A DNA stretch of 64,000 nt from Alteraurantiacibacter hainanensis (GCF_036321025.1 NZ_JAZAPB010000002.1:248001-312000); one strand, 5' to 3'; shown: positions 25,594-35,081, counted from the first letter of the stretch. Numbers and translations are program-made. The notes: generated from the sequence alone by a model not told the origin.

Positions 25594-26535
25594 CTATGCG
25601 AAGACCTCCGCCGCGGGAAAGTCGGGATCGCCGATCGTCGCATCGATCAGGAACGACTTCACCACGTCGCGGCGGGGATCGGGCGAGGCGGGCTTGCAGA
25701 ACAGCCACATGCGCCAGTCGACGAGCGGCATCAGCTGGACCACCTGTTCGCGCGTTTCGGGGCGAAGCAGCGGTTCGGAGAACGAGGCGACGGCAACCCC
25801 GCGCTCCAGCATCGCGCCCATCACATCGTAGTATTGCGAATGGCCCACCACCTTGCGCGGCCTGACGTCCGCACGGGCAAGCGCGGCCAGCAGTTCGCGC
25901 TCCTGCCGGCTGCCGGCGTGCGGAAGGACGAAAGGCAGCAGGCTTACCTGCTCCGGTGACAGCGGCAGTCGTTCTCCCTCGGCGAAGGACCGGTGGCCGT
26001 AGATGCCGCCGCGAACCCGTGCCAGCGGCTGCAGGCCGTCGGGCGTGCCGAGATCCTCGCGGATGTTGATCAGGGCGAAATCGAAACGACCGGCCTGCAG
26101 CAGGCTGGGCACGTCGGAGGTCGGAGGCCGGGTCTCGAATTCCAGTTCGATCTGCGGGTTCTGCGCAAAGAAGCTGTCCAGCTTCTGGCGAATGTAGAAG
26201 TCGAACATGCCTTGCCCCACCAGCAGGCGAAACTGGATGGTGGTGTCCGCCGATCGCCGGGCGGCCCGGTGCGCGGCCAACCGCTGCGCCGCGGCATAGA
26301 ATTCGCGCAGGTCGCTCTCGAACGCGCGGCCTTCCGCCGTCAGCAGCGGTCTGCGCCCGGGCTTCCGGTCGAACAGCGTGACGGCCAGCTGATCTTCCAG
26401 CGCCTTGAGCTGGTTGCTGACCGACGCCTGCGAAATGCCCAGCTGTTCCGCGCAGCCGCGAAAGCTGCCGGATATCGCGAGGGTGGAAAAGACCTCCAGC
26501 TGGCGCAGGGTGAAAGGCAGGCTCGGTATTATCAT
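25594..26535 (-). CDS. LysR-family transcriptional regulator
   Basis: 313 residues. The N-terminal helix-turn-helix (FTLRQLEVFSTLAISGSFRG, then ASVSNQLKALEDQLAVTLFDR) is the LysR DNA-binding domain, followed by a periplasmic-binding-like effector domain. Start ATG 26535 gives MIIPSLPFTLRQLEVF; longer open frames upstream lack support. It is separated from the 5-oxoprolinase gene by about 50 bp on the same strand and diverges from the TonB-dependent receptor, so it may control either. The ligand is unknown. Confidence 0.93.
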   Translation of the reverse strand: MIIPSLPFTLRQLEVFSTLAISGSFRGCAEQLGISQASVSNQLKALEDQLAVTLFDRKPGRRPLLTAEGRAFESDLREFYAAAQRLAAHRAARRSADTTIQFRLLVGQGMFDFYIRQKLDSFFAQNPQIELEFETRPPTSDVPSLLQAGRFDFALINIREDLGTPDGLQPLARVRGGIYGHRSFAEGERLPLSPEQVSLLPFVLPHAGSRQERELLAALARADVRPRKVVGHSQYYDVMGAMLERGVAVASFSEPLLRPETREQVVQLMPLVDWRMWLFCKPASPDPRRDVVKSFLIDATIGDPDFPAAEVFA

Positions 26536-26547
26536 CGCGCAAGGAAT

Positions 26548-26556
26548 ACATAATGT
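26548..26556. promoter_or_regulatory. Small palindrome between lysR and the TonB receptor gene
   Basis: ACAT-A-ATGT, a short perfect inverted repeat in an AT-rich pocket of the divergent spacer. LysR proteins often bind small interrupted palindromes beside their own gene. The arms are only 4 bp, so the call is tentative. Confidence 0.25.
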
Positions 26557-26649
26557 GTGGGTTATAACAACCATCACCTTGCGATGCGTTGCTTTTGTCC
26601 CGCGCGTGCCGGAATTTCCTTGCAGAAGAGGACAAGGGAGGGAGAAACC

Positions 26650-29600
26650 ATGTCACCAGGCAAGGTTGGCGCGCGGCTGCGTGCAACGAAGGGTATGCTG
26701 GCAGGAGGGGCCAGCGCACTGGCCCTGATGCTGTCGGCCGGGCAGGCGACGGCGCAGGATGCGGAGGACGACTTCGCGCCCGCAGGCGAGCCGGCGGCGG
26801 AGCAGGACAGGCAGATCATCTACGTCACCGGGTCGCGTATTCAGACAGATGGCATGCAGGCACCGGTTCCCGTCACCGTGGTGGGGGCGGAGGAACTGGA
26901 AACCCTTTCCCCCGGAGCGCTGATCACCGGCGTTTCGCAGCTGCCCCAGTTCTACGGCAACCAGACCCCCAACAGCGGAGCCTTCTTCACGCGCGCCGGT
27001 TACGGCACGCTCAACCTGCGCGGGCTGGGCGTGAACCGCACGCTGACCCTGCTCAACGGGCGGCGTGTTCCCTCCACCAGCGCATTCGGCGGGGTGGACA
27101 TCAACCTGTTCCCCGAGGCCGCCATCCAGGCGGTGGAAACCACCACCGGCGGCGCATCGGCGGCCTATGGCTCCGACGCGGTGGCAGGCGTGGTCAACTT
27201 CATCCTCGATACCGATTTCACCGGGCTCGAAGTGTCGGCCCAGGGCGGCATCACCGAACGCGGCGACGGCGACAACTACGAGATTTCCGGCACTTTCGGC
27301 ACCAGCTTCGCCGGCGGTCGCGGCCACATCCTGGTAGCGGGCGAATATTACGACCAGAAAGGCATATTCACTTACCGGGATCGCGACTGGTACCAGGGAT
27401 GGGGCACCTTCGGCAGCGGCACCGCCGCCGATCCATACCGCTTCGTTCCCGGCACCGTTTCGGCCAACGCCAGCTTCGACGGGCGGGTCGTCGCTCCCGG
27501 CACGGCCATTCACCAGCTGGTGTTCGACAGCACCGGAAACGTGGCGCCCTATCAGCCCGGAACGGTGAACCAGTTCCCCTATGGCATCCCTCCTGCGCGC
27601 ACCGCGGGCGGCGGCCACAACGATGACCTGGGAGCCGAAGCGCCAAGTCTCTATCCCGACCTCGAGCGCTATTCGGTGTTCGCCTACGCCGACTTCGAAG
27701 CGACCGACAACCTGACCCTGTTCGCACAGTACCTGCACGGGCGCACCAGAATCTGGCAGTACAACACGCCGCGCTCCAGCTTCGGCGGAACGCCAACGGC
27801 GCTGACGATCTTCCAGGATAACTTCTTCCTGCCGGACAGCCTGCGCCAGACGATGATCGCCAACAATATCGAGAGCTTCACCCTGCGCCGCATGGGCAGC
27901 CTCGAAGACATTGGCGGACTCTACCTCGACGACCAGACCACCCAGCACATCGGCACGGTGGGTCTCGAATACGATTTCGACAGCGGGTGGTCGGTCGATG
28001 CCTTCTACCAGTACGGACATTCCGAGCGCGACTGGCGCCAGTTCGGCCTGCGGGTCGACCGCATATTCGCCGCGGTCGATGCCGTGGACGACGGCACTGG
28101 CAATCCGGTCTGCCGCGTATCGCTGTTCGGCGATGCCTTCCCGGGATGCGAGCCGCTGAACCTGTTCGGCCGGGGCAATGCCTCTGCCGCCGCCGTCGAC
28201 TACGTCACCGGGGTCGAGGCGGGGCAGAGCATCTCCACCCCCCTGTTCTTCGCCGACGATGGCTTCGCCAGCGGCCGCACCTACGACTACACGACCTCGC
28301 CGGAAAAGGTGAACCTGACGACCTTCGAGCAGCACTTCGCCGAGATTTCGGCCTCGGGCGAATTGCTGGAGCTGTGGGCCGGGCCGCTGGCGGTGGCCCT
28401 GGGCGGATCCTATCGCCGCGACGAGATCCTGCAGCTGGTGCAGGACGTGACCAATCCCGCATCGGACCACGAGAGCGGCCATCCCGTGCTGTGCAATGGA
28501 GAGGCGCCCGGCTTGCGCGGGGTCAGCACGCCCGATTGCCTCAACACGGTGGGCATCCAGTATTCCAAGGTGTCGAACATCAAGGGCCGCTCGGAAGTCT
28601 GGGAAGCGTTCGGCGAAGTGCTGATGCCGCTGGTGGATACCGACGGCTTCACGGCCAATGCCAATGCCGCGGTGCGCTGGGCGGACTATTCCGGCTCCGG
28701 CTCCGTCTGGGCCTACAAGGGCGGACTGGAACTCGGATTCATCGACGAACAGATCCGTCTGCGCGGCACCTATTCGCGCGACGTGCGGGCCGGCAACCTG
28801 TCGGAACGGTTCGATCGCACCGGCGGCAGCGCGGTGGTCGACGACCCGCGTACCGCAGCCGTCGAGGCTATCAACGTGACCCGCTTTTCCGGCGGCAACC
28901 CCGAGGTCAGCCCGGAGGAAGCCGACACGTGGACGGTTGGCGTCGTTCTTCAGCCCGATGCCATTCCCGGCCTTTCGCTGAGCGTGGACTATTACAACAT
29001 CGAGATCAGCGGCGCGATCAGCCAGGTCGGGAACCAGGAAGTGCTGCGCCGCTGCTTCGAGGACAGCGCGCAGGAATTCTGCGACCTCATCACCCTTACA
29101 AGCGGCACGGCAACGCCGGGTGCCAGCGGGGATATCGTGCTGGTGGGCGATGTCTTCGTCAACGTGGCGGCGGCCAATGTCGAAGGCCTCGATTTCGAAG
29201 CGAGCTACAATACCGATCTCGACCTGCTGGGCGGCGATGAATCGCTCTCGGCGCGCCTGTTCACCTCGTGGCTGCTCGAACGCTCCGACACCGATTTCAA
29301 CGGCAACGTCACCGATGTCACCGGCCAGACCGGGGCAACGCAGTCTTCGGGCGTGTACCTGCCCTATGCCGATTTCAAGGCCACCGGCGGCATCACCTAC
29401 CGCAACGGCGGGCTTTCCGGGCTGGTGCAGGTGCGGCACATCGGCGGGGGGATACAGGACGCCTCGCTGGTGGAGGGCATCGGGATCGAGGACAACTCGG
29501 TGGACTCCGTGACCTACATCGACCTGCGGCTGGGGTACGAATTCGACCTCGCCGGCACGGAAGTGGAGATCTACGGAAACATCACCAACCTCGGCGACGA

Positions 29601-29718
29601 AGCGCCGCCGGTCACGCCATCGTACAGCGCCTTTCTGGGCTATTCCTCGCAGGTCAACACGGCAGTCTACGACGTGCTCGGGCGGCGCTACACGCTCGGT
29701 ATTCGGGTGCGCATGTAG
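26650..29718 (+). CDS. TonB-dependent outer membrane receptor
   Basis: 1022 residues. A signal peptide (ASALALMLSAGQATAQ) is followed by a TonB-box region and the plug domain (IIYVTGSRIQTDGMQAPVPV, FFTRAGYGTLNLRGLGVNRTLTLLNGRR, TTGGASAAYGSDAVAGVVNFIL), then a long beta-barrel with alternating aromatic strands. The size and the AAYGSDAVAGVVNFIL block match the large sphingomonad/Caulobacter TonB receptors of the CirA/oligopeptide or glycan type. It ends in RVRM in place of the usual terminal Phe. A sulfatase follows 88 bp downstream, which hints at a sulfated substrate. Confidence 0.95.
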   Translation: MSPGKVGARLRATKGMLAGGASALALMLSAGQATAQDAEDDFAPAGEPAAEQDRQIIYVTGSRIQTDGMQAPVPVTVVGAEELETLSPGALITGVSQLPQFYGNQTPNSGAFFTRAGYGTLNLRGLGVNRTLTLLNGRRVPSTSAFGGVDINLFPEAAIQAVETTTGGASAAYGSDAVAGVVNFILDTDFTGLEVSAQGGITERGDGDNYEISGTFGTSFAGGRGHILVAGEYYDQKGIFTYRDRDWYQGWGTFGSGTAADPYRFVPGTVSANASFDGRVVAPGTAIHQLVFDSTGNVAPYQPGTVNQFPYGIPPARTAGGGHNDDLGAEAPSLYPDLERYSVFAYADFEATDNLTLFAQYLHGRTRIWQYNTPRSSFGGTPTALTIFQDNFFLPDSLRQTMIANNIESFTLRRMGSLEDIGGLYLDDQTTQHIGTVGLEYDFDSGWSVDAFYQYGHSERDWRQFGLRVDRIFAAVDAVDDGTGNPVCRVSLFGDAFPGCEPLNLFGRGNASAAAVDYVTGVEAGQSISTPLFFADDGFASGRTYDYTTSPEKVNLTTFEQHFAEISASGELLELWAGPLAVALGGSYRRDEILQLVQDVTNPASDHESGHPVLCNGEAPGLRGVSTPDCLNTVGIQYSKVSNIKGRSEVWEAFGEVLMPLVDTDGFTANANAAVRWADYSGSGSVWAYKGGLELGFIDEQIRLRGTYSRDVRAGNLSERFDRTGGSAVVDDPRTAAVEAINVTRFSGGNPEVSPEEADTWTVGVVLQPDAIPGLSLSVDYYNIEISGAISQVGNQEVLRRCFEDSAQEFCDLITLTSGTATPGASGDIVLVGDVFVNVAAANVEGLDFEASYNTDLDLLGGDESLSARLFTSWLLERSDTDFNGNVTDVTGQTGATQSSGVYLPYADFKATGGITYRNGGLSGLVQVRHIGGGIQDASLVEGIGIEDNSVDSVTYIDLRLGYEFDLAGTEVEIYGNITNLGDEAPPVTPSYSAFLGYSSQVNTAVYDVLGRRYTLGIRVRM

Positions 29719-29806
29719 CCGGAGGGTCTTGGCGGGGCCGGGGCTACTCCCTAGCATCCGGCCCCGCATCTGCGCAGGCAATCGCAAGTTTTGGGGGACG
29801 CATTTC

Positions 29807-31240
29807 GTGAGCAAGAAGACGATCACCGGCAATTTCACCCGGCGCGGCGCCATCGGCGCTGCCGGTGCGGCGACGCTGGCCGTCACCGTGCCGGGTCTGG
29901 CGCACTCGCCCGGCCGACGGCCGAACTTCCTGTTCATCATGGCCGACGACCTCGGTTATGCCGACCTCTCCTGTTACGGACGGCGCGAGTACGAGACTCC
30001 GGTGCTCGACGGTCTGGCAGCGCAGGGCCTGAAGTTCACGCATGGCTATGCCAATTCGGCGGTCTGCTCGGCCACCCGCGTCGGCCTGATAACCGGACGC
30101 TACCAGTATCGCCTGCGCGTCGGCCTGGAGGAGCCTCTGGGCAACCGCGAGCTCGGCCTCGATCCGGCGCACCCGACCATGCCCTCGCTGTTGCGCGATG
30201 CCGGCTATCACACGGGGCTGGTCGGCAAGTGGCATCTCGGCTGGCTTCCCGACTTCGGCCCGTTGAAGAGCGGCTATGACGAATTCTGGGGCATCCGCGG
30301 CGGCGGCGTGGACTACTTCACGCACAACGTCGCCGGGCAGCCGGACCTGTGGGACGGCGACGTGCCCATTGAGGAAGTCGGCTACATGACCGACCTGATG
30401 GCCGACCGCGCCATCGCGTTCCTCGACGACCGTGCGGCGGAGGCGGACAGGCCCTGGCTGCTGTCGCTGCATTTTACCGCCCCGCACTGGCCGTGGGAAG
30501 CCAACGACGCAGAAGGGCGCGCCGAAAGCGCGCGGCTGGCCGAATCCGGACCCACCATTCCCGGCTCACTGGACATTACCCATTTCGACGGCGGCGACAT
30601 GGAAACCTATGCCGGAATGGTCACCAGCCTCGACATGAACGTGGGCCGCGTGCTCGCCCGGCTTGGCGAACTGGGCATGGAGCAGGATACCGTGGTCGTC
30701 TTCACCAGCGACAACGGCGGCGAGCGCTTCAGCGACAACTGGCCGTTCACCGGGATCAAGACCGAACTGCTGGAGGGCGGCATGCGCGTGCCCTTCATCG
30801 TCAAGTGGCCCGGTCTGACCATGCCCGGCACCGAAACCGACGTGCCCGCCCTGTCGATGGATTTTCTGCCCACTTTCCTGGCCGCTGCCGGCACGGCTCC
30901 GCACCCGGACTATCCCAGCGACGGCATGGATCTACGCCCGGTGCTCGCTGGCGCCACTCCGCCCGATCGCACGCTGTTCTGGCGCTTCTGGGCAAAGGAC
31001 CAGAAGGCGGCGCGGCACGGGCGATACAAGTACCTTTCCATCGGCGGAGAGGAATACCTCTTCGACATCGTCGCCGACCCGCTGGAACGGGCCAACCTGA
31101 AATTCCGCGAGGCAGACACTTTCGCCCGACTGAAGGCGGCATTCGAGGAATGGAACGCCACCATGCTGTCTTCCCCCGATGCCAGTTCCTATCGCTTTAC
31201 CCCGAAGGAACTGGCCGACCACTTCGGCTGGGACAGCTAG
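29807..31240 (+). CDS. Sulfatase, type I, Tat-exported
   Basis: 477 residues from GTG 29807. NFTRRGAIGAAGAATLAV is a twin-arginine signal. The sulfatase fold is plain: FLFIMADDLGYADLSCYG (metal Asp47/48), ANSAVCSATRVGLITGRY with the formylglycine Cys87 in CSATR, KWHLG, and FTSDNGGERFSDN. CSATR is the C-x-A-x-R form of the usual C-x-P-x-R signature, still a Cys-type sulfatase. Substrate is unknown. Its position behind a TonB receptor suggests periplasmic desulfation of an imported organosulfate. A maturase must be elsewhere in the genome. Confidence 0.92.
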   Translation: MSKKTITGNFTRRGAIGAAGAATLAVTVPGLAHSPGRRPNFLFIMADDLGYADLSCYGRREYETPVLDGLAAQGLKFTHGYANSAVCSATRVGLITGRYQYRLRVGLEEPLGNRELGLDPAHPTMPSLLRDAGYHTGLVGKWHLGWLPDFGPLKSGYDEFWGIRGGGVDYFTHNVAGQPDLWDGDVPIEEVGYMTDLMADRAIAFLDDRAAEADRPWLLSLHFTAPHWPWEANDAEGRAESARLAESGPTIPGSLDITHFDGGDMETYAGMVTSLDMNVGRVLARLGELGMEQDTVVVFTSDNGGERFSDNWPFTGIKTELLEGGMRVPFIVKWPGLTMPGTETDVPALSMDFLPTFLAAAGTAPHPDYPSDGMDLRPVLAGATPPDRTLFWRFWAKDQKAARHGRYKYLSIGGEEYLFDIVADPLERANLKFREADTFARLKAAFEEWNATMLSSPDASSYRFTPKELADHFGWDS

Positions 31241-31275
31241 CGTCGCCAGTATCTGGCGGCGTGCGGACATGGAAA

Positions 31276-31311
31276 GGCCCCGGAAGCCGGATAGGCTTGC
31301 GGGGCCATTTT
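31276..31311. terminator. Terminator between sulfatase and DUF2171 gene
   Basis: GGCCCCG (31276-31282) pairs with CGGGGCC (31300-31306), and an inner AAGCC/GGCTT pair extends the stem after one mismatch. ATTTT follows on the plus strand and TTTCC on the minus strand, so it could serve both convergent genes. Confidence 0.7.
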
Positions 31312-31339
31312 CCAAGCGCTGTGCGCTATCGGATCGAAG

Positions 31340-31564
31340 TCAGGATGCGAGACCGGCGGGAATGGTCGCGCCCTGCTTCAGGTAGACGCGGTTGTCGTCG
31401 ATGCGGTCCACCGAATCCAGCGGCATGTAGTGGTGCATGTTGTCTTCGCTGTCGGTGCGGGTCAGCTTGATGCGGTCGTCCTTCACGTCATCGACCGTCC
31501 CGACGTGCTGGCCCTCGAAGTTGGTGACTTCCATATGTTCCTTGATGCGTAGCTTCTCGAACAT
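31340..31564 (-). CDS. DUF2171 domain protein
   Basis: 74 residues with the PRC-barrel-like pattern MEVTNFEGQHVGTVDDVKDDRIKLTR, typical of DUF2171 proteins in sphingomonads. There is no signal or membrane segment. Such small beta-barrel proteins are often stress-linked but no function is established. It faces the TonB-like gene divergently. Confidence 0.82.
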   Translation of the reverse strand: MFEKLRIKEHMEVTNFEGQHVGTVDDVKDDRIKLTRTDSEDNMHHYMPLDSVDRIDDNRVYLKQGATIPAGLAS

Positions 31565-31724
31565 GAGAATTCCTTTCTTTTTATCGACTTACACCTATAC
31601 AACGAACGGTTAAGGCTCGCCGTTCCTCGCTTCGTCGTCTGCGCGAAACGCCTCGCGGGGGCAGGTCGCCGGGGGGTGGCTTTTGGAGGGCGCTGCGCCT
31701 AGTTGGCGCGCGGAAGGAGCACCG

Positions 31725-32456
31725 ATGGCAACCCCCGGATACGGTCCGCCAAAGCGTCTGAACTGGAAGCTGATCGTCGTGATCGTCCTGCTGCACTTCG
31801 CGGCGCTCTACGGTCTTGCCCGCGCCCTAGCGCCCGAATTCACCGCCAGCGTGGTGGAGCAGGCAACTTCGCTGGTGACCGTCACCGTCTCCACCTACGA
31901 GGAAGAACCGCCCGAGACCGAGCCCAGCGTGTCTCCGCCTCAGCCCGACGAAGGCGCGGCGGCGGAGGCCGGCAAGGAAGCGGTGGCGCGCGAGGTGACC
32001 GCGCCCGAACGCCCGCTTCCCCGGCCCAGCCCGGCGCCGCGGGCCGCGTCCACCGGCACCGCCAACACCAGCGGCGCGGCCGACCGCGGCGAGGGGACCG
32101 GCGCTGGCGGAGAAGGCGAGGGAACCGGCAGCGGGCGCAGCGGATCGGGGCAGGGCGGCGCAGTTGCCGTGGGTCCATCGGTGCGCTCGGGCGAACTGAA
32201 CGAGGCGCGCGACTTTCCCGTGCCGGAAGGGGGGCGCGCGGCGCGCTTCGGCAAGTCCGTGACCGTGCATTTCACCGTCACCACCGATGGCCGTGCCCGC
32301 GACTGCTCGGTTGCCAGCACCCAGGTGGATGCGGCCACCACCGCCCTCGTGTGCCCGCTGGTGATCGAGCGCATACGCTTCAATCCCGCCACGGCACGTG
32401 ATGGAACGCCGGTAGAGGCGCGCTATGGCTACCGCGTGGATTTCCGCGCACGGTAA
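31725..32456 (+). CDS. TonB-like energy transducer
   Basis: 243 residues. One N-terminal membrane anchor (LIVVIVLLHFAALYGLARAL) is followed by a Pro/Glu-rich segment (EEEPPETEPSVSPPQPDEG), a Gly/Ser/Arg-rich linker, and a C-terminal TonB-type domain (VTVHFTVTTDGRARDCSVA, ending ARYGYRVDFRAR). This layout couples inner-membrane proton-driven motors to outer membrane receptors such as the one at 26650. The start ATG follows GGAAGGAG. No exbB/exbD is adjacent. Confidence 0.82.
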   Translation: MATPGYGPPKRLNWKLIVVIVLLHFAALYGLARALAPEFTASVVEQATSLVTVTVSTYEEEPPETEPSVSPPQPDEGAAAEAGKEAVAREVTAPERPLPRPSPAPRAASTGTANTSGAADRGEGTGAGGEGEGTGSGRSGSGQGGAVAVGPSVRSGELNEARDFPVPEGGRAARFGKSVTVHFTVTTDGRARDCSVASTQVDAATTALVCPLVIERIRFNPATARDGTPVEARYGYRVDFRAR

Positions 32457-32502
32457 GCCGGCGGGGCTTGCAAGCTCTCGCGTGATGAATGAGGGATAGG
32501 TC

Positions 32503-33531
32503 ATGAGCCCGATCCATCCGGTAATCCTGTGCGGGGGAAGCGGCACGCGCCTCTGGCCGCGCAGCCGCAGGTCGCGCCCCAAGCCGTTCCTGCCGCTGAT
32601 GGGCGATCAGACCCTGTTCGAGGCCACCATGGAGCGCGTCGCCGATCCGACACTGTTCGCCTCTCCCACCGTGGTCACCGGTGGCGCACACCTGCCGCTG
32701 GTGGAGGCGCAGCTTCGCGGCGATGCTGCCATCATCGTGGAGCCGGAAGCGAAGAACACCGCCGCCGCCATTGCCCTGGCCGCCGCGCGCCTTCCCGAGG
32801 ATGCGGTGATGCTGGTGTGTCCCAGCGACCACTTCATCGCCGATGTTCCGGCCTTCCATTCCGCGGTGCGCGCCGCGGCCGCGCTGGCGGGCAAGGGCTA
32901 CATGGTCGCCCTGGGCATCACGCCCACCGCGCCTGAGACCGGGTTTGGCTACATGCGCAGGGGAGAGGCCGTGGAGGGCGGCTTCGCCGTTGCCGAATTT
33001 GTCGAGAAGCCCGACCTCGACAGCGCCATGCGGTTTCTCGCGTCGGGCGACTACAGCTGGAACGGCGGCATCTTCGCCTTTGCGGCAGGCGCCTTCATGA
33101 CGGAACTGGCGCGTCACCGCCCGGCGATGGCGGAGGCGGTGCGGACAGCGGTGGAAAGAGGAGAGCTGTCGGACACGCGCTTCCATCCCGACGCCCGGGC
33201 CTTTGGCGCAATCGAGGCGGAATCGGTCGACTATGCGGTGATGGAGGAGACTCCCCGCGCTGCCATGGTCCCGGTGACCATGGGCTGGTCCGATATCGGC
33301 AACTGGCAAGCGCTGCGCGATGCGCGCGGCGGCGATGGCGACGGCAATCGCACGCGCGGGCCCGTCGAACTGGTCGATTGCCGCGGAGTGCTGGCCGAAA
33401 GCGATTCCCTGCGCGTGTCCGCCATCGGACTGGAAAACGTGGCGATCGTGGTCGATGGCGGCGAGGTGCTCGTCACCACGATGGAAGGCGCGCAGAAGGT
33501 CGGCAAGCTGTCGGGCGCAAGCGAGCAGTAG
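32503..33531 (+). CDS. Mannose-1-phosphate guanylyltransferase
   Basis: 342-residue nucleotidyltransferase making GDP-mannose. The signature PVILCGGSGTRLWPRSRRSR is followed by PKPFLPL. VEPEAKNTAAAIALAA, VMLVCPSDHFIAD, FVEKPDL and YSWNGGIFAF are all characteristic of ManC/RfbM. It lacks the C-terminal cupin phosphomannose isomerase domain of bifunctional enzymes, so it is the short form. GDP-mannose would feed exopolysaccharide or glycolipid synthesis; no polysaccharide cluster is adjacent. DUF2721 follows 14 bp downstream. Confidence 0.93.
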   Translation: MSPIHPVILCGGSGTRLWPRSRRSRPKPFLPLMGDQTLFEATMERVADPTLFASPTVVTGGAHLPLVEAQLRGDAAIIVEPEAKNTAAAIALAAARLPEDAVMLVCPSDHFIADVPAFHSAVRAAAALAGKGYMVALGITPTAPETGFGYMRRGEAVEGGFAVAEFVEKPDLDSAMRFLASGDYSWNGGIFAFAAGAFMTELARHRPAMAEAVRTAVERGELSDTRFHPDARAFGAIEAESVDYAVMEETPRAAMVPVTMGWSDIGNWQALRDARGGDGDGNRTRGPVELVDCRGVLAESDSLRVSAIGLENVAIVVDGGEVLVTTMEGAQKVGKLSGASEQ

Positions 33532-33545
33532 CGAAGGGGCAGGGC

Positions 33546-33995
33546 ATGGACACCATGATCGCGCAAACCATCCAGCTGGCCCTGGCGCCGGTTTTCGTGC
33601 TGGTGGCCATCGGCAACATTATCGCCACGCTCACCCAGCGCCTTGGCCGGGTGGTCGACCGGGCGCGCACCCTGCAGCGGCTGCACGGCGAGACCGAAGG
33701 GATAGAGCACGACATGGTGGTTCGCGAGATCCGCATGAGCGACCAGCGCATCACCCTCATCGGGCAGGCGTTGCGGCTGCTGGTGATGGCCGCGCTCTCC
33801 ATCGGGCTGACGGTAGTGCTGCTGTTCCTCGAGGAATTCGCACACATAGGGCTGAACCCCGTGGCGGCAGGCAGCTTCATCCTGGCAATCGCGCTGCTGA
33901 TGTGGGCGCTGCTGGTGTTCCTGAGGGAGACGCGCGAGGCGACCGCCGCGCTGCGCATCCCGGAGGAATTCCTGGAAAAGGACCGCGAACTCTAG
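33546..33995 (+). CDS. DUF2721 membrane protein
   Basis: 149 residues with three hydrophobic segments: LALAPVFVLVAIGNIIATL, LLVMAALSIGLTVVLLFLEEF and AGSFILAIALLMWALLVFL. The loop RLGRVVDRARTLQRLHGE is the mark of DUF2721. The function is unknown. It is probably co-transcribed with the mannose-1-phosphate guanylyltransferase gene. Confidence 0.85.
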   Translation: MDTMIAQTIQLALAPVFVLVAIGNIIATLTQRLGRVVDRARTLQRLHGETEGIEHDMVVREIRMSDQRITLIGQALRLLVMAALSIGLTVVLLFLEEFAHIGLNPVAAGSFILAIALLMWALLVFLRETREATAALRIPEEFLEKDREL

Positions 33996-34008
33996 GGTCC
34001 GCCCGCTG

Positions 34009-34317
34009 CTAGTCCCTCGGCGCTTCCAGCATGCGCTGGCCCTGATCGCGGATGGCGGCATCGATCATCGGCTGCAGGAAGCCCAGCGCGGGCGGCAGCA
34101 CCATGTGGAAGATGACCTTTTCGTCCTCCACGTCGATATGTCCTTGCAGCACCTGGCCCATGGCGTTGATCGACATGGTCATGCGATCCTCGGTCGGCCA
34201 GTTGGTCTGCACCTCGGCCATTCCACCGGGTATGTTGTCGGCAATCCTGTGACTGTTCTGGCTGAGGCGGCGGCGCACTTCCTCGCGGCCGAGGTCGTGC
34301 GGAATTTCGATGTCCAT
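34009..34317 (-). CDS. Polyhydroxyalkanoic acid system family protein
   Basis: 102 residues starting MDIEIPHDLGREEVRRRLSQ, the pattern of the PHA_gran_rgn family (putative polyhydroxyalkanoate granule regulatory proteins), with a beta-rich middle (NWPTEDRMTMSINAMGQVLQGHIDVEDEKVIFHMVLP). No PHA synthase is in the window, so a link to granules is from family name only. It overlaps the preceding xpaC-like gene by one base, making it third in the telA operon. Confidence 0.82.
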   Translation of the reverse strand: MDIEIPHDLGREEVRRRLSQNSHRIADNIPGGMAEVQTNWPTEDRMTMSINAMGQVLQGHIDVEDEKVIFHMVLPPALGFLQPMIDAAIRDQGQRMLEAPRD

Positions 34318-35081
34318 CAGGACTCCTTTTCGGGCGGGGGGAGCGATGTGTCCTCGCCGCCATACTTGTAATCGAGGTAGCGGTTCTTGATTGCCAGGTC
34401 GTCCAGCGACCCTTCGGCAAGCTGCCGCGTGACGTGGTCTATTTCCTTGCTGATCTTGCCGAGGCTGTTCACCAGCTGCGCATCGGGCGTTTCTCCCGCG
34501 CGCTTTTCCTTGCGCAGGTGATCGGGGATGCGGCGATAGGAATCAATGGTTTCCGGGAGGTATTCGCCTACCAGCTTGCGTGTTTCGGCCGCCGCGGGGT
34601 GCGCCGGATCGACATGCTCCAGCTGCTTGCCCAGCGCATCCAGCTGCACGCCCAGGTCGTCCACCAGCTGCACCGCGGGCGGGGGCAGGGCGGGCCGCTG
34701 GCCTTCCAGCCACAGCTCGGTCCGCGCGACCAGCCGCCGGGCGTCCTGCGTGCGCGAAAGCTCCGCACGGTCGGGGATGCGCACCTTGGGATAGTTGGCG
34801 AAGATGAATCCCGCCGCCACGATCGCGAAGATCGCCACCATCACGCCGACGAAGCCGATCCCCTGCAGGATCATCCCGGCGACGCTGGCGGCCATGAAGA
34901 TGGCCAGCACGGCCGCGCCGAAGTAGCCCGCCCGCTTCAGCAGGTTCTTGCGCTTGACCTGCTTCGAGCCGCGACCGATCGAGCCGCGACCGCGGTGGAA
35001 GCCGCCCTCGTACCGGTTCACCCGCAGGCTGTCGCCCGCAGCCTTCATGATGGCATCGGATTCGCGTGTAGTGTCGGCCAT
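34317..35081 (-). CDS. XpaC-like membrane protein
   Basis: 254 residues: a basic N-terminus (QVKRKNLLKR), two adjacent hydrophobic segments (AAVLAIFMAASVAGMIL and VGVMVAIFAIVAAGFIF), and a helical cytoplasmic part with DLGVQLDALGKQLEHV and a run of charged helices. The XpaC family (named for 5-bromo-4-chloroindolyl phosphate hydrolysis) pairs with TelA in many bacteria, and here telA ends 7 bp upstream. The pair probably acts on the envelope; molecular function is unknown. Confidence 0.75.
   Translation of the reverse strand: MADTTRESDAIMKAAGDSLRVNRYEGGFHRGRGSIGRGSKQVKRKNLLKRAGYFGAAVLAIFMAASVAGMILQGIGFVGVMVAIFAIVAAGFIFANYPKVRIPDRAELSRTQDARRLVARTELWLEGQRPALPPPAVQLVDDLGVQLDALGKQLEHVDPAHPAAAETRKLVGEYLPETIDSYRRIPDHLRKEKRAGETPDAQLVNSLGKISKEIDHVTRQLAEGSLDDLAIKNRYLDYKYGGEDTSLPPPEKES

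Noticed and set aside
22161..25865. Very long plus-strand open frame (over 1200 codons) opposite the 5-oxoprolinase gene
   Set aside because: It is antisense to a fully recognisable enzyme, with Arg/His/Gly/Val-rich composition and no motif. High GC removes stop codons from antisense frames.
26653..29940. Long minus-strand open frame opposite the TonB receptor
   Set aside because: Same reason: antisense shadow of a receptor with a signal peptide and plug domain; composition is not protein-like.
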